Below are positions 1 through 10,012 of a stretch of DNA of 64,000 nucleotides, in pieces. Within the stretch, counting starts at the first letter, position 1, and each line of letters begins with the position of its first letter. Source of the stretch: Marisediminicola antarctica (GTDB lineage: Bacteria > Actinomycetota > Actinomycetes > Actinomycetales > Microbacteriaceae). The notes under the pieces were generated by a model. The model was not told where the DNA came from and ran no database searches. It saw nothing but the letters and a program-made list of their open reading frames with translations. The position numbers and the translations under genes were made by a program. The DNA lies in the NCBI RefSeq assembly GCF_009930795.1, contig NZ_CP017146.1, forward strand, positions 2,294,001 to 2,358,000, read 5' to 3'.

Positions 1-674
1 TCGTGGTCGGAGTCGGGCAGCTCACCGTCGCGGATCACGGCGTCCATGAGCACATCGGCATCGAAGATGTAGTTGCCCATCGAGGCGAGCACCTCGCCGG
101 GGGAATCGGCAAGGCCGATCGGGTTCTTGGGCTTCTCGTGGAACGCCTTGATGCGGGTGGGGTCGTCCGGGCTGACCTCGATGACGCCGAACTGGTCGGC
201 GAGTGCGATTGGCTGCCGGATGGCCGCGACGGTCACGCCAGCGCCGGATTCGATGTGCGCCGCGACCATCTGGCTGAAGTCCATGCGGTAGACGTGGTCG
301 GCGCCGACCACGACGACGATGTCGGGCTTCTCGTCGCGGAGCAGGTTGAGGCTCTGCAGGATCGCGTCGGCGGATCCCGCGAACCAGCGCTTTCCGAGCC
401 GCTGCTGGGCGGGAACGGATGCGACGTAGGAGTTCGTGAGGCCCGACAGTCGCCAGGTCTGCGATACGTGGCGGTCGAGGCTGTGTGACTTGTACTGGGT
501 CAGCACGACGATCTGGCGAAGCCCAGAGTTGATCAGGTTCGAGAGCGCAAAGTCGATGAGGCGGTAGTTGCCGCCGAACGGCACTCCTGGCTTGGCCCGG
601 TCCGCAGTCAGCGGCATGAGCCGCTTGCCCTCTCCGCCGGCGAGGACAATTCCAAAGATCTTCTTTGATGACAT
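1..674 (-). CDS. glgC: Glucose-1-phosphate adenylyltransferase GlgC, N-terminal part (cut by window edge)
   Basis: Makes ADP-glucose from glucose-1-phosphate and ATP, the committed step of bacterial glycogen synthesis. Reading leftward from ATG at 674, the protein begins [19 protein letters not shown], with the nucleotidyltransferase signature GGEGKRL followed by [19 protein letters not shown] and [17 protein letters not shown], all typical of GlgC. About 224 codons are present; the rest, including the left-handed beta-helix domain, lies beyond position 1. It is divergent from glgA with only 47 bp between start codons, a common actinobacterial arrangement, so the two probably share a promoter region. 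Family assignment is firm; only the 3' part is missing. Confidence 0.95.
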   Translation of the reverse strand, partial: MSSKKIFGIVLAGGEGKRLMPLTADRAKPGVPFGGNYRLIDFALSNLINSGLRQIVVLTQYKSHSLDRHVSQTWRLSGLTNSYVASVPAQQRLGKRWFAGSADAILQSLNLLRDEKPDIVVVVGADHVYRMDFSQMVAAHIESGAGVTVAAIRQPIALADQFGVIEVSPDDPTRIKAFHEKPKNPIGLADSPGEVLASMGNYIFDADVLMDAVIRDGELPDSDH

Positions 675-721
675 TCCTCAACAGTAGAGGCTCCCGTTCC
701 CGCTGTACTAGCGTTCACTCC

Positions 722-1903
722 GTGAAGGTCAATCTGATAACGCGGGAGTATCCACCAGAGGTATACGGCGGCGCCGGCGTGCACGTCGCAGAGCTGGTCC
801 GGGCGCTGCGCCCGACCCTCGACGTCACCGTGCGATGCTTCGGCGCGCCCCGCGACGAGCCGGGCGTGTTCGCCTACTCGGTGCCGGACGAGCTGAAGGA
901 CGCCAACGCGACGCTCGCGACCCTCGGGGTGGATCTGCAGATCGCGCAGGACGTCGCCGGAGCCGATCTCGTGCACTCCCACACCTGGTACGCGAACGGA
1001 GCCGGGCACCTCGCCTCGCTGCTGCACGGCATCCCGCATGTCATCACCGCCCACAGCCTCGAGCCGCTGCGGCCCTGGAAGGCAGAGCAGCTCGGCGGCG
1101 GATACCGCATCTCGAGCTGGATCGAGAAGAACGCGTTCGAGAGCGCGGATGCCGTGATCGCGGTGAGCGACGGAATGCGGCGCGACATCCTGCGCGCCTA
1201 TCCCTCGCTGGATCCGGGCAAGGTCGAGACCGTCTACAACGGCATCGACCTTGCAAAGTGGAAGCCAGTCGACGACCCGGACCTGGTGCGCGCCCTCGGC
1301 ATCGATCCGGACCGCCCATCGGTTGTCTTCGTCGGTCGGATCACCCGCCAGAAGGGTCTTCCCTACCTCCTGCGCGCCGCACAGCAGCTGCCCCCGGAGG
1401 TGCAGCTCGTCCTCTGCGCCGGCGCGCCCGACACCAAGGAGATCCTCGCCGAGGTCGAGGCCGGCATGGCCGAACTCGCCCGTGAGCGCTCCGGAGTGGT
1501 CTGGATCGACCGACTACTGGGCCAGCACGAGCTCTCCGCCGTGCTCAGCGTCGCGACGACCTTCGTCTGCCCCTCCGTGTACGAACCGCTTGGGATCGTC
1601 AATCTCGAGGCCATGGCCTGCGGCGCCGCCGTGGTCGGCACCGCCACCGGCGGCATCCCGGAGGTCGTCGACGATGGTGTGACGGGACGCCTCGTGCCGA
1701 TCGAGCAGATGCAGGACGGCACAGGCACCCCCATCGACCCCGACCGGTTCGTGAACGACCTCGCCGCGACGCTCATCGAGGTGACGAGCGACCCCCAGAC
1801 CGCGGCGAAGTATGGGGCTGCCGGTCGGATTCGTGCCGAGAAAGAGTTCGGCTGGGACAAGATCGCGCGTGAGACGCAGCGCATCTACGACTCGCTGGTC
1901 TAG
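722..1903 (+). CDS. glgA: Glycogen synthase GlgA (GT4 type, actinobacterial)
   Basis: Transfers glucose from ADP-glucose to a glucan or, in the mycobacterial-type enzymes, makes maltose-1-phosphate. The 393-aa product has a GT-B fold: N-terminal PPEVYGGAGVHVAEL loop and, in the second half, VFVGRITRQKG and the donor-site region SVYEPLGIVNLEAMACG. I start it at GTG 722 (VKVNLITREYPPE), because upstream in-frame starts near 665 fall inside the glgC start region and give a non-family N-terminus. The gene pairs divergently with glgC. Whether it is a true glycogen synthase or GlgM-like maltose-1-phosphate synthase cannot be told from the sequence alone. Confidence 0.93.
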   Translation: MKVNLITREYPPEVYGGAGVHVAELVRALRPTLDVTVRCFGAPRDEPGVFAYSVPDELKDANATLATLGVDLQIAQDVAGADLVHSHTWYANGAGHLASLLHGIPHVITAHSLEPLRPWKAEQLGGGYRISSWIEKNAFESADAVIAVSDGMRRDILRAYPSLDPGKVETVYNGIDLAKWKPVDDPDLVRALGIDPDRPSVVFVGRITRQKGLPYLLRAAQQLPPEVQLVLCAGAPDTKEILAEVEAGMAELARERSGVVWIDRLLGQHELSAVLSVATTFVCPSVYEPLGIVNLEAMACGAAVVGTATGGIPEVVDDGVTGRLVPIEQMQDGTGTPIDPDRFVNDLAATLIEVTSDPQTAAKYGAAGRIRAEKEFGWDKIARETQRIYDSLV

Positions 1904-1953
1904 TTCCCGCGGGGCTCGCCGCCGGTGCTCCCGCGGTGGCCTAGGGTTGGAGA

Positions 1954-2736
<783 letters not shown>

Positions 2737-2834
2737 CGCACGGCGTGCCATCTGATAACATCGATGGTTGGGCCACTGGCCGCTGAACTTTTCGCAACAC
2801 CCTGCAATCCACTTTCGAATCCCAAGGAATCGCC

Positions 2835-3086
2835 ATGAAGTCTGACATCCACCCCACGTACTTGCCCGTCGTGTTCCGCGACCTCGCCTCAGGCGCCACC
2901 TTCCTGACTCGTTCGACGGTCGGCAGCGCGAAGACGATCGAGTGGGAAGACGGCAACACCTACCCCGTCATCGACGTGGAAATCTCGTCCGAGTCGCACC
3001 CGTTCTACACGGGCAAGCAGCGCATCATGGACTCGGCCGGCCGCGTCGAGAAGTTCAACACGCGCTACAAGGGCTTCGGCTCCTAA
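2835..3086 (+). CDS. rpmE2: 50S ribosomal protein L31 type B (zinc-free paralogue)
   Basis: The 83-aa product [20 protein letters not shown]... matches type B L31. It lacks the CxxC zinc ligands of the ordinary L31, the form usually made under zinc limitation so that the zinc-binding L31 can be displaced. An AAGGA Shine-Dalgarno lies about 8 nt before ATG. I looked for a Zur-type palindrome in the 98 bp upstream and saw none that is convincing. A factor-independent terminator follows at 3102-3140. Confidence 0.96.
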   Translation: MKSDIHPTYLPVVFRDLASGATFLTRSTVGSAKTIEWEDGNTYPVIDVEISSESHPFYTGKQRIMDSAGRVEKFNTRYKGFGS

Positions 3087-3101
3087 CCACCAGCCTCCGA
3101 G

Positions 3102-3140
3102 AGCGACCGGCCGGACCCGTAGGGTCTCGTGTCGGTCGCT
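3102..3140 (+). terminator. Terminator after rpmE2
   Basis: Perfect 8-bp arms AGCGACCG (3102-3109) and CGGTCGCT (3133-3140) with an internal, partly paired loop, followed by a short T-containing tail. Placed 16 bp after the rpmE2 stop. Confidence 0.6.
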
Positions 3141-3197
3141 TTCGTCGTTAACTCCAGCAGCAGGCCGCCCCTCGTGCCGCAGCGCTGCACGCTCCAG

Positions 3198-3698
3198 CGA
3201 ACTGCCCACTTGTGTCGCCTGGGCCGGCCCAGACCCAACACGTTTGGGCGACTCGCGGAATGTGGTGGTCAAGAACTCCACGAACTGCCCACCTATGTCG
3301 CCTGGGCCGGCCCAGACCCAACACGTTTGGGCGACTCGCGGAATGTGGTGGTCAAGAACTCCACGAACTGCCCACCTATGTCGCCTGGGCCGGCCCAGAC
3401 CCAAAATATTTGGGCGATTCGCGGGAAAGTAGACGGGGCGTAACTCACGGCAGCGGGCAGGCCCCAGCGCAGCGGCCCGACACCCAACACGTCGTTTGGG
3501 CGACTCGCTGGGAAAGTTGCTCAAGTACGTTACGAACTGCCCACTAAGGCCGCCTCTACGGCCCCAGACCCAGCATGTTCAGGCGACTCGCGGAATGTGG
3601 TGCTCACGAACTGCACGAACTGCCCACTAAGGCCGCCTGGGCTGGCCCAGCACCAACATGTTTGGGCGACTCGCGAAAGAGTAAACGTGGCGAATCCC
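3198..3698. repeat. Tandem array of about six 83-bp palindromic repeat units
   Basis: Units begin at 3198, 3281, 3364, about 3447 (divergent, 86 bp), 3533 and 3616. The first two copies are almost identical; later ones drift. Each unit opens with CGAACTGCCCAC and carries an inverted repeat, GTCGCC...GGGCGAC, around a perfect inner palindrome CTGGGCCGGCCCAG in units 1-3, then ACTCGCGGAA. The arrangement suggests hairpin-forming intergenic repeats of the REP/BIME kind. Open frames across it read as repeated peptides and are not genes. A related single unit in inverse orientation lies at 17521-17583. Confidence 0.9.
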
Positions 3699-3726
3699 AC
3701 ATCAGCGGCCGCGTAGGGTCAGCGCG

Positions 3727-3840
3727 CCTCAGTGCTGCGGCCGTGCCTCAGCTTTGCGGCCGCGCCTCAGTTTTGCGGCCGCGCCTCAGTGCTGCGGCCA
3801 GGCCTCAGTGCTGCGGCCAGGCCTCAGCGCTGCGGCCAGG
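3727..3840. repeat. Six tandem 19-bp GC-rich repeats
   Basis: Six units of 19 bp begin at 3727, 3746, 3765, 3784, 3803 and 3822, consensus CCTCAGTGCTGCGGCCRGG. The last unit overlaps the 3' end of the exonuclease gene (stop at 3824). Each unit contains GCGGCC, so the array may form structure at the end of that transcript. With the 83-bp array it fills nearly all of the 0.7-kb gap between rpmE2 and the exonuclease. Confidence 0.9.
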
Positions 3841-4507
3841 CCCCATCGGCGACGAAGTCCGGCATTGTGCGCCGCTTGTACGACTGGAAGCTCGCGGCCT
3901 GGTCGGCGCACCACTGCACCTGGCGCGTGTGCAGCGCTGCAATATCGTCGCCGAGCTCGACGGCGAACTTGCGGGCGATCGCCTGGGCGACTCGGCCAGC
4001 GGCCACGGCATCCGCGGTCGCGTCGTGGGCGTCCATGAGTTCGACACCGTAGACATCCGCCGCGGTCGCGAGAGTGCGCTTGCCCTTGCGGTACGTGTCC
4101 ATCGCCTTGTCGAGCACGAGGGGGTCGAGGATGGGCCCCGGCATGTCGAGGGGCTCGATGCCATACCGGATGGCCTCACGGTTGAGCAGGGTCAGGTCAT
4201 ACGGCGCGTTGTAGATCGTGATCGGCACGCCCTGCGCGAGCAGCACGCGCAGCACCGAGACGATCTCGGCGACCACCTCGTGCGCCGGCCTGCCCTCAGC
4301 CCGTGCGCGCTCGGTGGTGATGCCGTGCACGGCGCTCGCCCCTGCCGGGATCTCGATGCCGGGGTCGGCGAGCCACGCGACGCCCTTGGGCTCGCCGAAT
4401 GAATCGATAACGCCGACATAGGCCGAGACGATCCGGCTCGACTCAACGTCGATGCCGGTCGTCTCGAGGTCGAATACGCCGAGCTTGTCGTACCAGGTGT
4501 CACTCAC
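3824..4507 (-). CDS. DnaQ-like 3'-5' exonuclease (DEDDh family)
   Basis: A 227-aa exonuclease of the polymerase III epsilon-like family. The four acidic residues and the histidine are visible: FDLETTGID near the N-terminus (ExoI), YNAPYDLTLL in the middle (ExoII), and HDATADAVA later (ExoIII, with His five residues before Asp). Starts at GTG 4507. It has no BRCT or helicase extension, so it is a stand-alone nuclease like those found widely in actinobacteria. Its actual role (proofreading, repair or RNA trimming) is not shown. The C-terminus runs into the 19-bp repeat array, which may have altered the last residues (DGAWPQR). Confidence 0.88.
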   Translation of the reverse strand: MSDTWYDKLGVFDLETTGIDVESSRIVSAYVGVIDSFGEPKGVAWLADPGIEIPAGASAVHGITTERARAEGRPAHEVVAEIVSVLRVLLAQGVPITIYNAPYDLTLLNREAIRYGIEPLDMPGPILDPLVLDKAMDTYRKGKRTLATAADVYGVELMDAHDATADAVAAGRVAQAIARKFAVELGDDIAALHTRQVQWCADQAASFQSYKRRTMPDFVADGAWPQR

Positions 4508-4516
4508 ACCGTCACT

Positions 4517-6241
4517 CTACGGCCGACCACCGACACCGGTCGGCGTTCCGAGGTGGAGCCAGTAGAAGCTCTGCGTCGCGAGCGTCAGATTGACCTCGCC
4601 CTCGGCCCCGACCGTCGGAAACTCCGCCCCGCCGAACAGGTCCCACGTCGCCGAGCCCTCGAAGCCGGGAACCTTGACGGTGACCGAGACGGGGTTGTGG
4701 GCGAAGCTGAACACGCACAGCACGTCCTCAGCGGAGTCACCGAATTGGGTGCCGGAGCCACCGTACGAGCGCACGAAGGCGAGAACCGACTCATGGTTTG
4801 TCTCGAGCACCGTGAGGGTGCCGAGGCCGAAGGTCGGGTGTGCCTTACGCACGTGGATTACATTTCGCACCCAGTGCAGGAGTGAGCGCGACTGGGCGAG
4901 CTGCGACTCGACGTTGGTGAGGTTGTAGTTGTACACGAGCGACTGCACGACCGGCAGAAACAGCTTGCCGGGGTCAGCGGTGGAGAAGCCGGCGTTGCGG
5001 TCCGGCGTCCACTGCATCGGCGTGCGGGAGCTGTCGCGGTCCGGCAGCCAGATGTTGTCGCCCATGCCGATTTCGTCGCCGTAGTAGAGGAACGGGCTGC
5101 CCGGCAGGGAGAAGAGCAGCGCGTGGGCGAGCTCGAGCTCAGCGCGCGAGTTGTCCAGCAGGGGAGCGAGGCGCCGGCGGATGCCGATGTTGGAGCGCAT
5201 CCGCGGGTCGTACGCGTACCAGCCGTACATCGCCTGGCGATACTCCTCCGACACCATCTCGAGAGTGAGCTCGTCGTGGTTGCGCAGGAACACGCCCCAG
5301 CCAGCTCCGTCGGGAATGTCGAGGGTCTCCGACAGCACGCTGATCAGCTCGGCGGCGTTCTGCGAACGCAGCGAGTAGAAGATCCGCGGCATAACGGGGA
5401 AGTCGAAAGCCATGTGGCACTCCGGCTCCTCGTTCGTGCCGAAGAATGCGGCGACCTCGCGCGGCCACTGGTTGGCCTCGGCGATCAGGATGCGACCCGG
5501 GTAGTCCCGGTCGACCATCTCGCGCAGCTGCTTCGTGAACTCGTGCGTCGGCGGCTCACCCTCGCCGTTGCCCTCGTCGGACTCGAAGAGGTAGGGGATC
5601 GCATCGAGCCGGATGCCGTCGACGCCCAGGTCCATCCAGAAGCGGATGGTGTCGAACACTGCCTCGCGCACGGCCTCGTTCTCGAAGTTGAGGTCGGGCT
5701 GGTGGGAGAAGAAGCGGTGGAAGAAGAACTGGCGGCGGATCGGATCGAAGGTCCAGTTGGACTCCTCGGTATCGATAAAGATGATCCGGATGTTCTCGTA
5801 CTTCTTGTCGGTGTCGCTCCACACGTAGTAGTCCCCGAACGGGCCATCCGGGTCGGAGCGGGACTGCTGGAACCAGTCGTGCTGGTCCGACGTGTGGTTG
5901 AGCGGGTAGTCGATGACGATGCGCATGTTGCGCTCGTGGGATTTCGTCACGAGGTCACGGAACTCGTCGAGGGTGCCGAACTCCGGCAGCACCTCTGTGA
6001 AGTCCGACACGTCGTAGCCACCGTCGCGTAACGGCGACTGGTAGAACGGCGGCAGCCAGAGCGCGTCGATGCCGAGCCACTGGAGATAGTCGAGCTTGCC
6101 GATGAGTCCGGCCAGGTCTCCGGCGCCGTCGCCGTTGCTGTCGACGAAGGAGCGAACCATCACTTCGTAAAACACAGCGCGTCGGTACCACTGGGGGTCG
6201 AGAGTCAATCCGGGCAGTTGGATGGGTGCAGTAAAGCTCAC
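4517..6241 (-). CDS. treS: Trehalose synthase / maltose alpha-glucosyltransferase TreS (GH13)
   Basis: Interconverts maltose and trehalose and feeds the GlgE-type glucan route. The 574-aa protein has the GH13 order: DYPLNHTSDQH (about 111-121), DGIRLDAIPYL with nucleophile Asp213, ILIAEANQWP with acid/base Glu255, and RNHDELTLE with Asp323. Length fits TreS. Starts at GTG 6241 with AGAGGAAG upstream. No maltokinase (pep2) or glgE is next to it in this window. Its position near glgC/glgA fits glycogen-trehalose metabolism, and it ends 9 bp before the exonuclease start, so the two may be co-transcribed. Confidence 0.95.
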   Translation of the reverse strand: MSFTAPIQLPGLTLDPQWYRRAVFYEVMVRSFVDSNGDGAGDLAGLIGKLDYLQWLGIDALWLPPFYQSPLRDGGYDVSDFTEVLPEFGTLDEFRDLVTKSHERNMRIVIDYPLNHTSDQHDWFQQSRSDPDGPFGDYYVWSDTDKKYENIRIIFIDTEESNWTFDPIRRQFFFHRFFSHQPDLNFENEAVREAVFDTIRFWMDLGVDGIRLDAIPYLFESDEGNGEGEPPTHEFTKQLREMVDRDYPGRILIAEANQWPREVAAFFGTNEEPECHMAFDFPVMPRIFYSLRSQNAAELISVLSETLDIPDGAGWGVFLRNHDELTLEMVSEEYRQAMYGWYAYDPRMRSNIGIRRRLAPLLDNSRAELELAHALLFSLPGSPFLYYGDEIGMGDNIWLPDRDSSRTPMQWTPDRNAGFSTADPGKLFLPVVQSLVYNYNLTNVESQLAQSRSLLHWVRNVIHVRKAHPTFGLGTLTVLETNHESVLAFVRSYGGSGTQFGDSAEDVLCVFSFAHNPVSVTVKVPGFEGSATWDLFGGAEFPTVGAEGEVNLTLATQSFYWLHLGTPTGVGGRP

Positions 6242-6340
6242 GTCTTCCTCTCGGCCGCGGGGCCGCTATTAACAATTTCGTTATAAGTGTAGAAGGCCTT
6301 TCAGGCTACGCGACGGTTTCTCGTCCCTATGCTGAGACCA

Positions 6341-7240
6341 ATGAGCATCGAATCGCCTTTTGCATCACTTCTTGCGGCCATTCCCGTCGAGAGCGACGAG
6401 GTGACGGTACTCGGCAGCACGACCCGATTCTGGAGCTACGGTTCGCCGGATGCGCCCTTCACGATCGTCATCGCGCACGGCTACCGCGGCGAGCACCATG
6501 GGATCGAGCCGATCATCGCTCAGCTCCCCGGCATCCGCTTCGTCAGCCCCGATCTTCCGGGATTCGGCGAGTCGACGCCGCTGACCGACGTTCCACACTC
6601 GGTCGCCGGCTACGCGGCCTGGCTCACGGCCTTCGTCGACACGCTCGGGCTGACCGGCCGGGCGATTATCCTCGGGCACTCGTTCGGCACGATCGTCGGC
6701 GCGAACGCCGTCGTCGACGGTCTCACCACGCCCGCCGTGATCATGGTGAACCCGATCGCGACATCCGGCCTGAGGGGTCCGCGGAAGCTCGCAACGAAGG
6801 TCACCGTCGCCTATTACGAACTCGCCTCGAAGCTCCCGGCCAAGCTCGGCCACCGCCTGCTGAACAGCTGGTTTGTCGTTCAGTTCATGAGTTCGAGCAT
6901 GACGAAGACCCGGGAGCGGTCGCTGCGCCGCTGGATCCACAACGAGCACCACACCTACTTCAGCCGGTACGCGAACCGAGACGTCGTCGTGGAGGGGTTC
7001 CGTGCTTCGATCAGCACCGACGTCAGCGCGTTCGCCGCACGGATAACGGTGCCGACCCTGCTCGTCGCCGCCGCCCGCGACGACATCACCCCGGTCGCCG
7101 CGCAGTTCGAGCTCGAGCGGATGATGCCGAACGCGACCCTTCGGGTTCTCGCCGATGTCGGGCACCTGATCCATTACGAGGTGCCAGCGCTCGCGGCCGA
7201 AGCCATCACATCGTTCCTCGACGATCTCCCGCAGCCGTGA
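6341..7240 (+). CDS. Alpha/beta-hydrolase fold protein
   Basis: A 299-aa single-domain hydrolase. The oxyanion region VIAHGYRGEHHG and FVSPDLPGFGES are followed by the nucleophile elbow ILGHSFGTIVG; Asp in ARDDITPV and His in VGHLIHYE complete the triad. Two in-frame ATGs exist (6329, 6341); 6341 (MSIESPF) gives the better family N-terminus. The substrate is not identifiable. Its stop overlaps the GTG start of the next gene (GTGA at 7237-7240), so it is translationally coupled to a glycosyltransferase. Confidence 0.85.
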   Translation: MSIESPFASLLAAIPVESDEVTVLGSTTRFWSYGSPDAPFTIVIAHGYRGEHHGIEPIIAQLPGIRFVSPDLPGFGESTPLTDVPHSVAGYAAWLTAFVDTLGLTGRAIILGHSFGTIVGANAVVDGLTTPAVIMVNPIATSGLRGPRKLATKVTVAYYELASKLPAKLGHRLLNSWFVVQFMSSSMTKTRERSLRRWIHNEHHTYFSRYANRDVVVEGFRASISTDVSAFAARITVPTLLVAAARDDITPVAAQFELERMMPNATLRVLADVGHLIHYEVPALAAEAITSFLDDLPQP

Positions 7241-8361
7241 AGGTCCTCTTCGACTGCCGGTACATCCGGCTCACCCGCCACGACGGGATCAGCCGGTACA
7301 CGGCCGGACTCGTCGGGGCATTCGCCAAGTTGCATCCGGTGACGATGATGATCCACGACGAGCGCCAGCTGACCATGCTCCCCGACCTGCCGTGGGTGAT
7401 GATTCCGCGGGCGCAGAGCCCGCTCGAGCCGTGGGTCGCCCTGTGGATCAACCGCTTCAAGCCCGACGTCGTATTCAGCCCGATGCAGACGGTCGGGTCG
7501 GCGCACCGGCGGTTCCGGCTCATCCTCACGCTTCACGACATGGTGTTCTACCAGACCCGCACGCCGCCGCGCGACTTCAGCCTGATGGTGCGCACGATCT
7601 GGTGGGGCTTCCACTTCACCTACCTTCCCCAGCGGATGGCGCTGAATCGCGGCGAGGCCGTCGTCACGGGTTCGAACACCTGCAAGGGCCTGATGACGGA
7701 TGCGCGCCTCACCAAGCGTCCGATCACGTCGATCCGCCCGGGCGTCGACCAGCTCAGCCTCCCGCCGCGCCAGTACGACGACACCAAGACGCTCGTCTAC
7801 ATGGGCACGTTCATGCCGAACAAGAACGTCGAGACGCTCGTGCGCGGGATGGCATTCCTGCCCGGCTACACCCTGCACCTGCTGAGCCGCGTCTCCGACG
7901 AGGCGCGGGAACGGCTCGGCGCGCTCGCCCCGGCCGGATCCGTGGTCTTCGAGAACGGCGTGAGCGATGAGCGCTACCTCGAGTTGTTGAGGGTCTCGAC
8001 CGCGATGGTGTCTGCCTGTTTCGACGAGGGGTTCGGTATCCCACTCATCGAGGCGCTCGCGGCGGGAACCCCGCTCGTCATCAGCGACATCCCGGTGTTC
8101 CGTGAGGTCGGCGGTCCGGCGGCAATCTATTTCGACCCGCACAACGCCCGGGCGTTCGCCGAGGCCGTCACGGCAGTCGACCAGCCGGACCGCTGGAATG
8201 AGCTCACCGCGCTCGCCATCGCACAGTCGGAGGTCTTCTCCTGGGGCGAGTCGGCGAGGCGACTGCTGAAGCTCATCGAGACGCTCCCGCCGCGCAACCG
8301 CAAGTGGTGGAAGCCGTGGGGGTGGCGGGCCTCGCCGCGGATCCGGCGCCGCACACGCTGA
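7237..8361 (+). CDS. GT4-family glycosyltransferase
   Basis: A 374-aa GT-B glycosyltransferase. The N-terminus VKVLFDCRYIRLTRHDGISRY and the donor domain with TLVYMGTFMPNKNVETL, SACFDEGFGIPLIEALAAGTPLVISD are typical of GT4 enzymes acting in cell-surface glycan or glycolipid synthesis. No signal peptide or membrane segment is seen. The C-terminus is strongly basic (WKPWGWRASPRIRRRTR) and may bind membrane. Coupled by a 4-bp overlap to the alpha/beta hydrolase upstream. Donor and acceptor are unknown. Confidence 0.87.
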   Translation: MKVLFDCRYIRLTRHDGISRYTAGLVGAFAKLHPVTMMIHDERQLTMLPDLPWVMIPRAQSPLEPWVALWINRFKPDVVFSPMQTVGSAHRRFRLILTLHDMVFYQTRTPPRDFSLMVRTIWWGFHFTYLPQRMALNRGEAVVTGSNTCKGLMTDARLTKRPITSIRPGVDQLSLPPRQYDDTKTLVYMGTFMPNKNVETLVRGMAFLPGYTLHLLSRVSDEARERLGALAPAGSVVFENGVSDERYLELLRVSTAMVSACFDEGFGIPLIEALAAGTPLVISDIPVFREVGGPAAIYFDPHNARAFAEAVTAVDQPDRWNELTALAIAQSEVFSWGESARRLLKLIETLPPRNRKWWKPWGWRASPRIRRRTR

Positions 8362-8385
8362 CCGATCCGCCAGTACTCCGCGCCG

Positions 8386-9033
8386 TCAGCTCGAGCGGCC
8401 GTCTTCCCTCGCGGCGATGGCGTTCTGCAGGTCGAAGTCGGCCGTGCCGGGTTCGATCGACTCAAACTCGATCGGATCGTCGAACGCCATGAGCTCAAGC
8501 GCGCCTTCCGCGTACACGAAGCTGTGGATCGACCCGTTGGTGATCGGCACGCCCATGAACCGCGCCTGCCCGGGAGCGACCGAGTTCAGCACCGTGCGGA
8601 TGACGCCGCCGTGGGAGACCACCACGAGCCGCTGCCCGAGGTGCCGTTCGGCGAGCGCGGCGAGGGCGGGCATCACGCGCGCGGCGACCTCGTGCCGGCT
8701 CTCCCTACCGGGAACCGGCACACCTGCGGGGTAGGTCGCGTCGAGCGTCTGGTAGTCCAGTCCCTCGGCGGCCCCGTACCGGCGCTCGACGATCGAGTCG
8801 AGACGCTCGGGCTCGGGCAGGCCGATCTCGGCCGCGATGATGCTCGCGGTCTCGAACGCGCGCGACAGCGGGCTCGCGACCACACCATCCCACTGGCGGG
8901 ACGCGAGGAGCTGGCCGGTCCGGCGGGCCTGCGCCCTGCCCATCTCGTTGAGCGGAATGTCGGTGCTGCCTTGGATGCGCCGTGCGGCGTTCCAGTCGGT
9001 CTCGCCGTGCCGCACGAGGTACAGGTGGGTCAT
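8386..9033 (-). CDS. Histidine phosphatase family protein (phosphoglycerate mutase-like)
   Basis: A 215-aa protein with the catalytic LVRHGETDWN motif at the N-terminus (phospho-acceptor His), the conserved Arg in SPLSRAFETA, and the second His in VVSHGGVIRTVL. This fits a broad-specificity phosphatase of the PhoE/CobC type. Starts at ATG 9033, overlapping the stop of the sirtuin gene by 4 bp (ATGA), so the two are translationally coupled. Substrate unknown. Confidence 0.88.
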   Translation of the reverse strand: MTHLYLVRHGETDWNAARRIQGSTDIPLNEMGRAQARRTGQLLASRQWDGVVASPLSRAFETASIIAAEIGLPEPERLDSIVERRYGAAEGLDYQTLDATYPAGVPVPGRESRHEVAARVMPALAALAERHLGQRLVVVSHGGVIRTVLNSVAPGQARFMGVPITNGSIHSFVYAEGALELMAFDDPIEFESIEPGTADFDLQNAIAAREDGRSS

Positions 9034-9881
9034 GAACTGAGCTGCGCCGCGAGGGCGGAAAGGTGCTGGGACGTTCCGCCGTCGATCTTCACGGTGGCGC
9101 GCAGGTCGCCCCGGGTGACGCCCCTGTTGATGATGACGATGGGAAGCTTGCGCTTGGCCGCCTGGTCGAGCAAGCGGATGCCGGAGTTCACCACGAGCGA
9201 CGAGCCTGCGATGAGCAGCGCATCGGCGGCCTGCATGAGCGCGGTCGCCTCGGCGAACTTCTCGGTGGGGATGAATTCGCCGAAGAAGACGATGTCGGGC
9301 TTGAGCACTCCGCCGCACACTGTGCAGTCCGGTGTCACGAAGCCGTCGATGCTGCCGACCTCAACATCGCCGTCTGGCGCAAGCTCGCGCGCCTCTGGTT
9401 TGTCGAGCCACGGGTTCTCCCGGGCGAGGCGGATGGCGATGTCGGAGCGGGCGAACCCCTGCCCGCAGGTGAGGCAGCGCACCCTGTCCATCGTGCCGTG
9501 CAGGTCGACGACGCGCTGGGAGCCCGCCCGCAGGTGCAGACCATCGACGTTCTGCGACATGACCCCGTTCACAACCCCAGCGAGTTCGAGCTCGGCGAGC
9601 GCACGATGCCCGTCGTTGGGCTGGGCATCGTCGAACTGGCGCCAGCCGAGGTGGCTGCCCGCCCAGTACCGCTTGCGGTACTCGGGATCCTTGATGAACT
9701 GCTGGAACGTCATCGGGTTGCGGGGGAGCGCCCCGGCGCCACGGTAATCGGGGATGCCCGAGTCCGTGCTCACCCCGGCACCGGTCAGCACCGCGACGGT
9801 GCGTCCGGCGAGTACCTCGACGGCCGCCGCGAGGTCGCCCGCACCGACGGTGTCGACGTGAGCCGCATCCGGTGCCACCAT
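9030..9881 (-). CDS. NAD-dependent protein deacetylase, Sir2 family
   Basis: A 283-aa sirtuin that would remove acyl groups from lysines using NAD. Seen in order: TGAGVSTDSGIPDYRG (NAD binding), SQNVDGLH, catalytic His in VDLHGTM, and a zinc module with CLTC and CTVC pairs, then VFFGE and AGSSLVV. I start it at ATG 9881 because GGGAG lies 6 nt upstream; an earlier in-frame ATG at 9944 gives an unlikely N-terminus. Coupled to the downstream histidine phosphatase. Confidence 0.92.
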   Translation of the reverse strand: MVAPDAAHVDTVGAGDLAAAVEVLAGRTVAVLTGAGVSTDSGIPDYRGAGALPRNPMTFQQFIKDPEYRKRYWAGSHLGWRQFDDAQPNDGHRALAELELAGVVNGVMSQNVDGLHLRAGSQRVVDLHGTMDRVRCLTCGQGFARSDIAIRLARENPWLDKPEARELAPDGDVEVGSIDGFVTPDCTVCGGVLKPDIVFFGEFIPTEKFAEATALMQAADALLIAGSSLVVNSGIRLLDQAAKRKLPIVIINRGVTRGDLRATVKIDGGTSQHLSALAAQLSS

Positions 9882-10012
9882 CGATACTCCCTTGCAGTGC
9901 CCGTCCGGGCCAGAGGGCCAACGCGACCCCTTCAGGATAGACAACTGGTGGGTCCGATATATTTCAAGTTGCTGGCAGCGAACCGTTCGGCCACCGCACG
10001 AGAGGAAGCCGA

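Noticed and set aside
2737-2834. Zur box before rpmE2
   Set aside because: Only a CATCGATG palindrome is there; it does not match the actinobacterial Zur motif.
3129-3547. Open frames of 60-110 codons across the 83-bp repeats (e.g. repeated MSPGPAQTQ peptides)
   Set aside because: They arise only because the repeat unit keeps open frames; peptides repeat with no start signal and no codon-usage match.
3727-3840. Possible CRISPR array
   Set aside because: Units are 19 bp with no unique spacers between them, and no cas gene is present.
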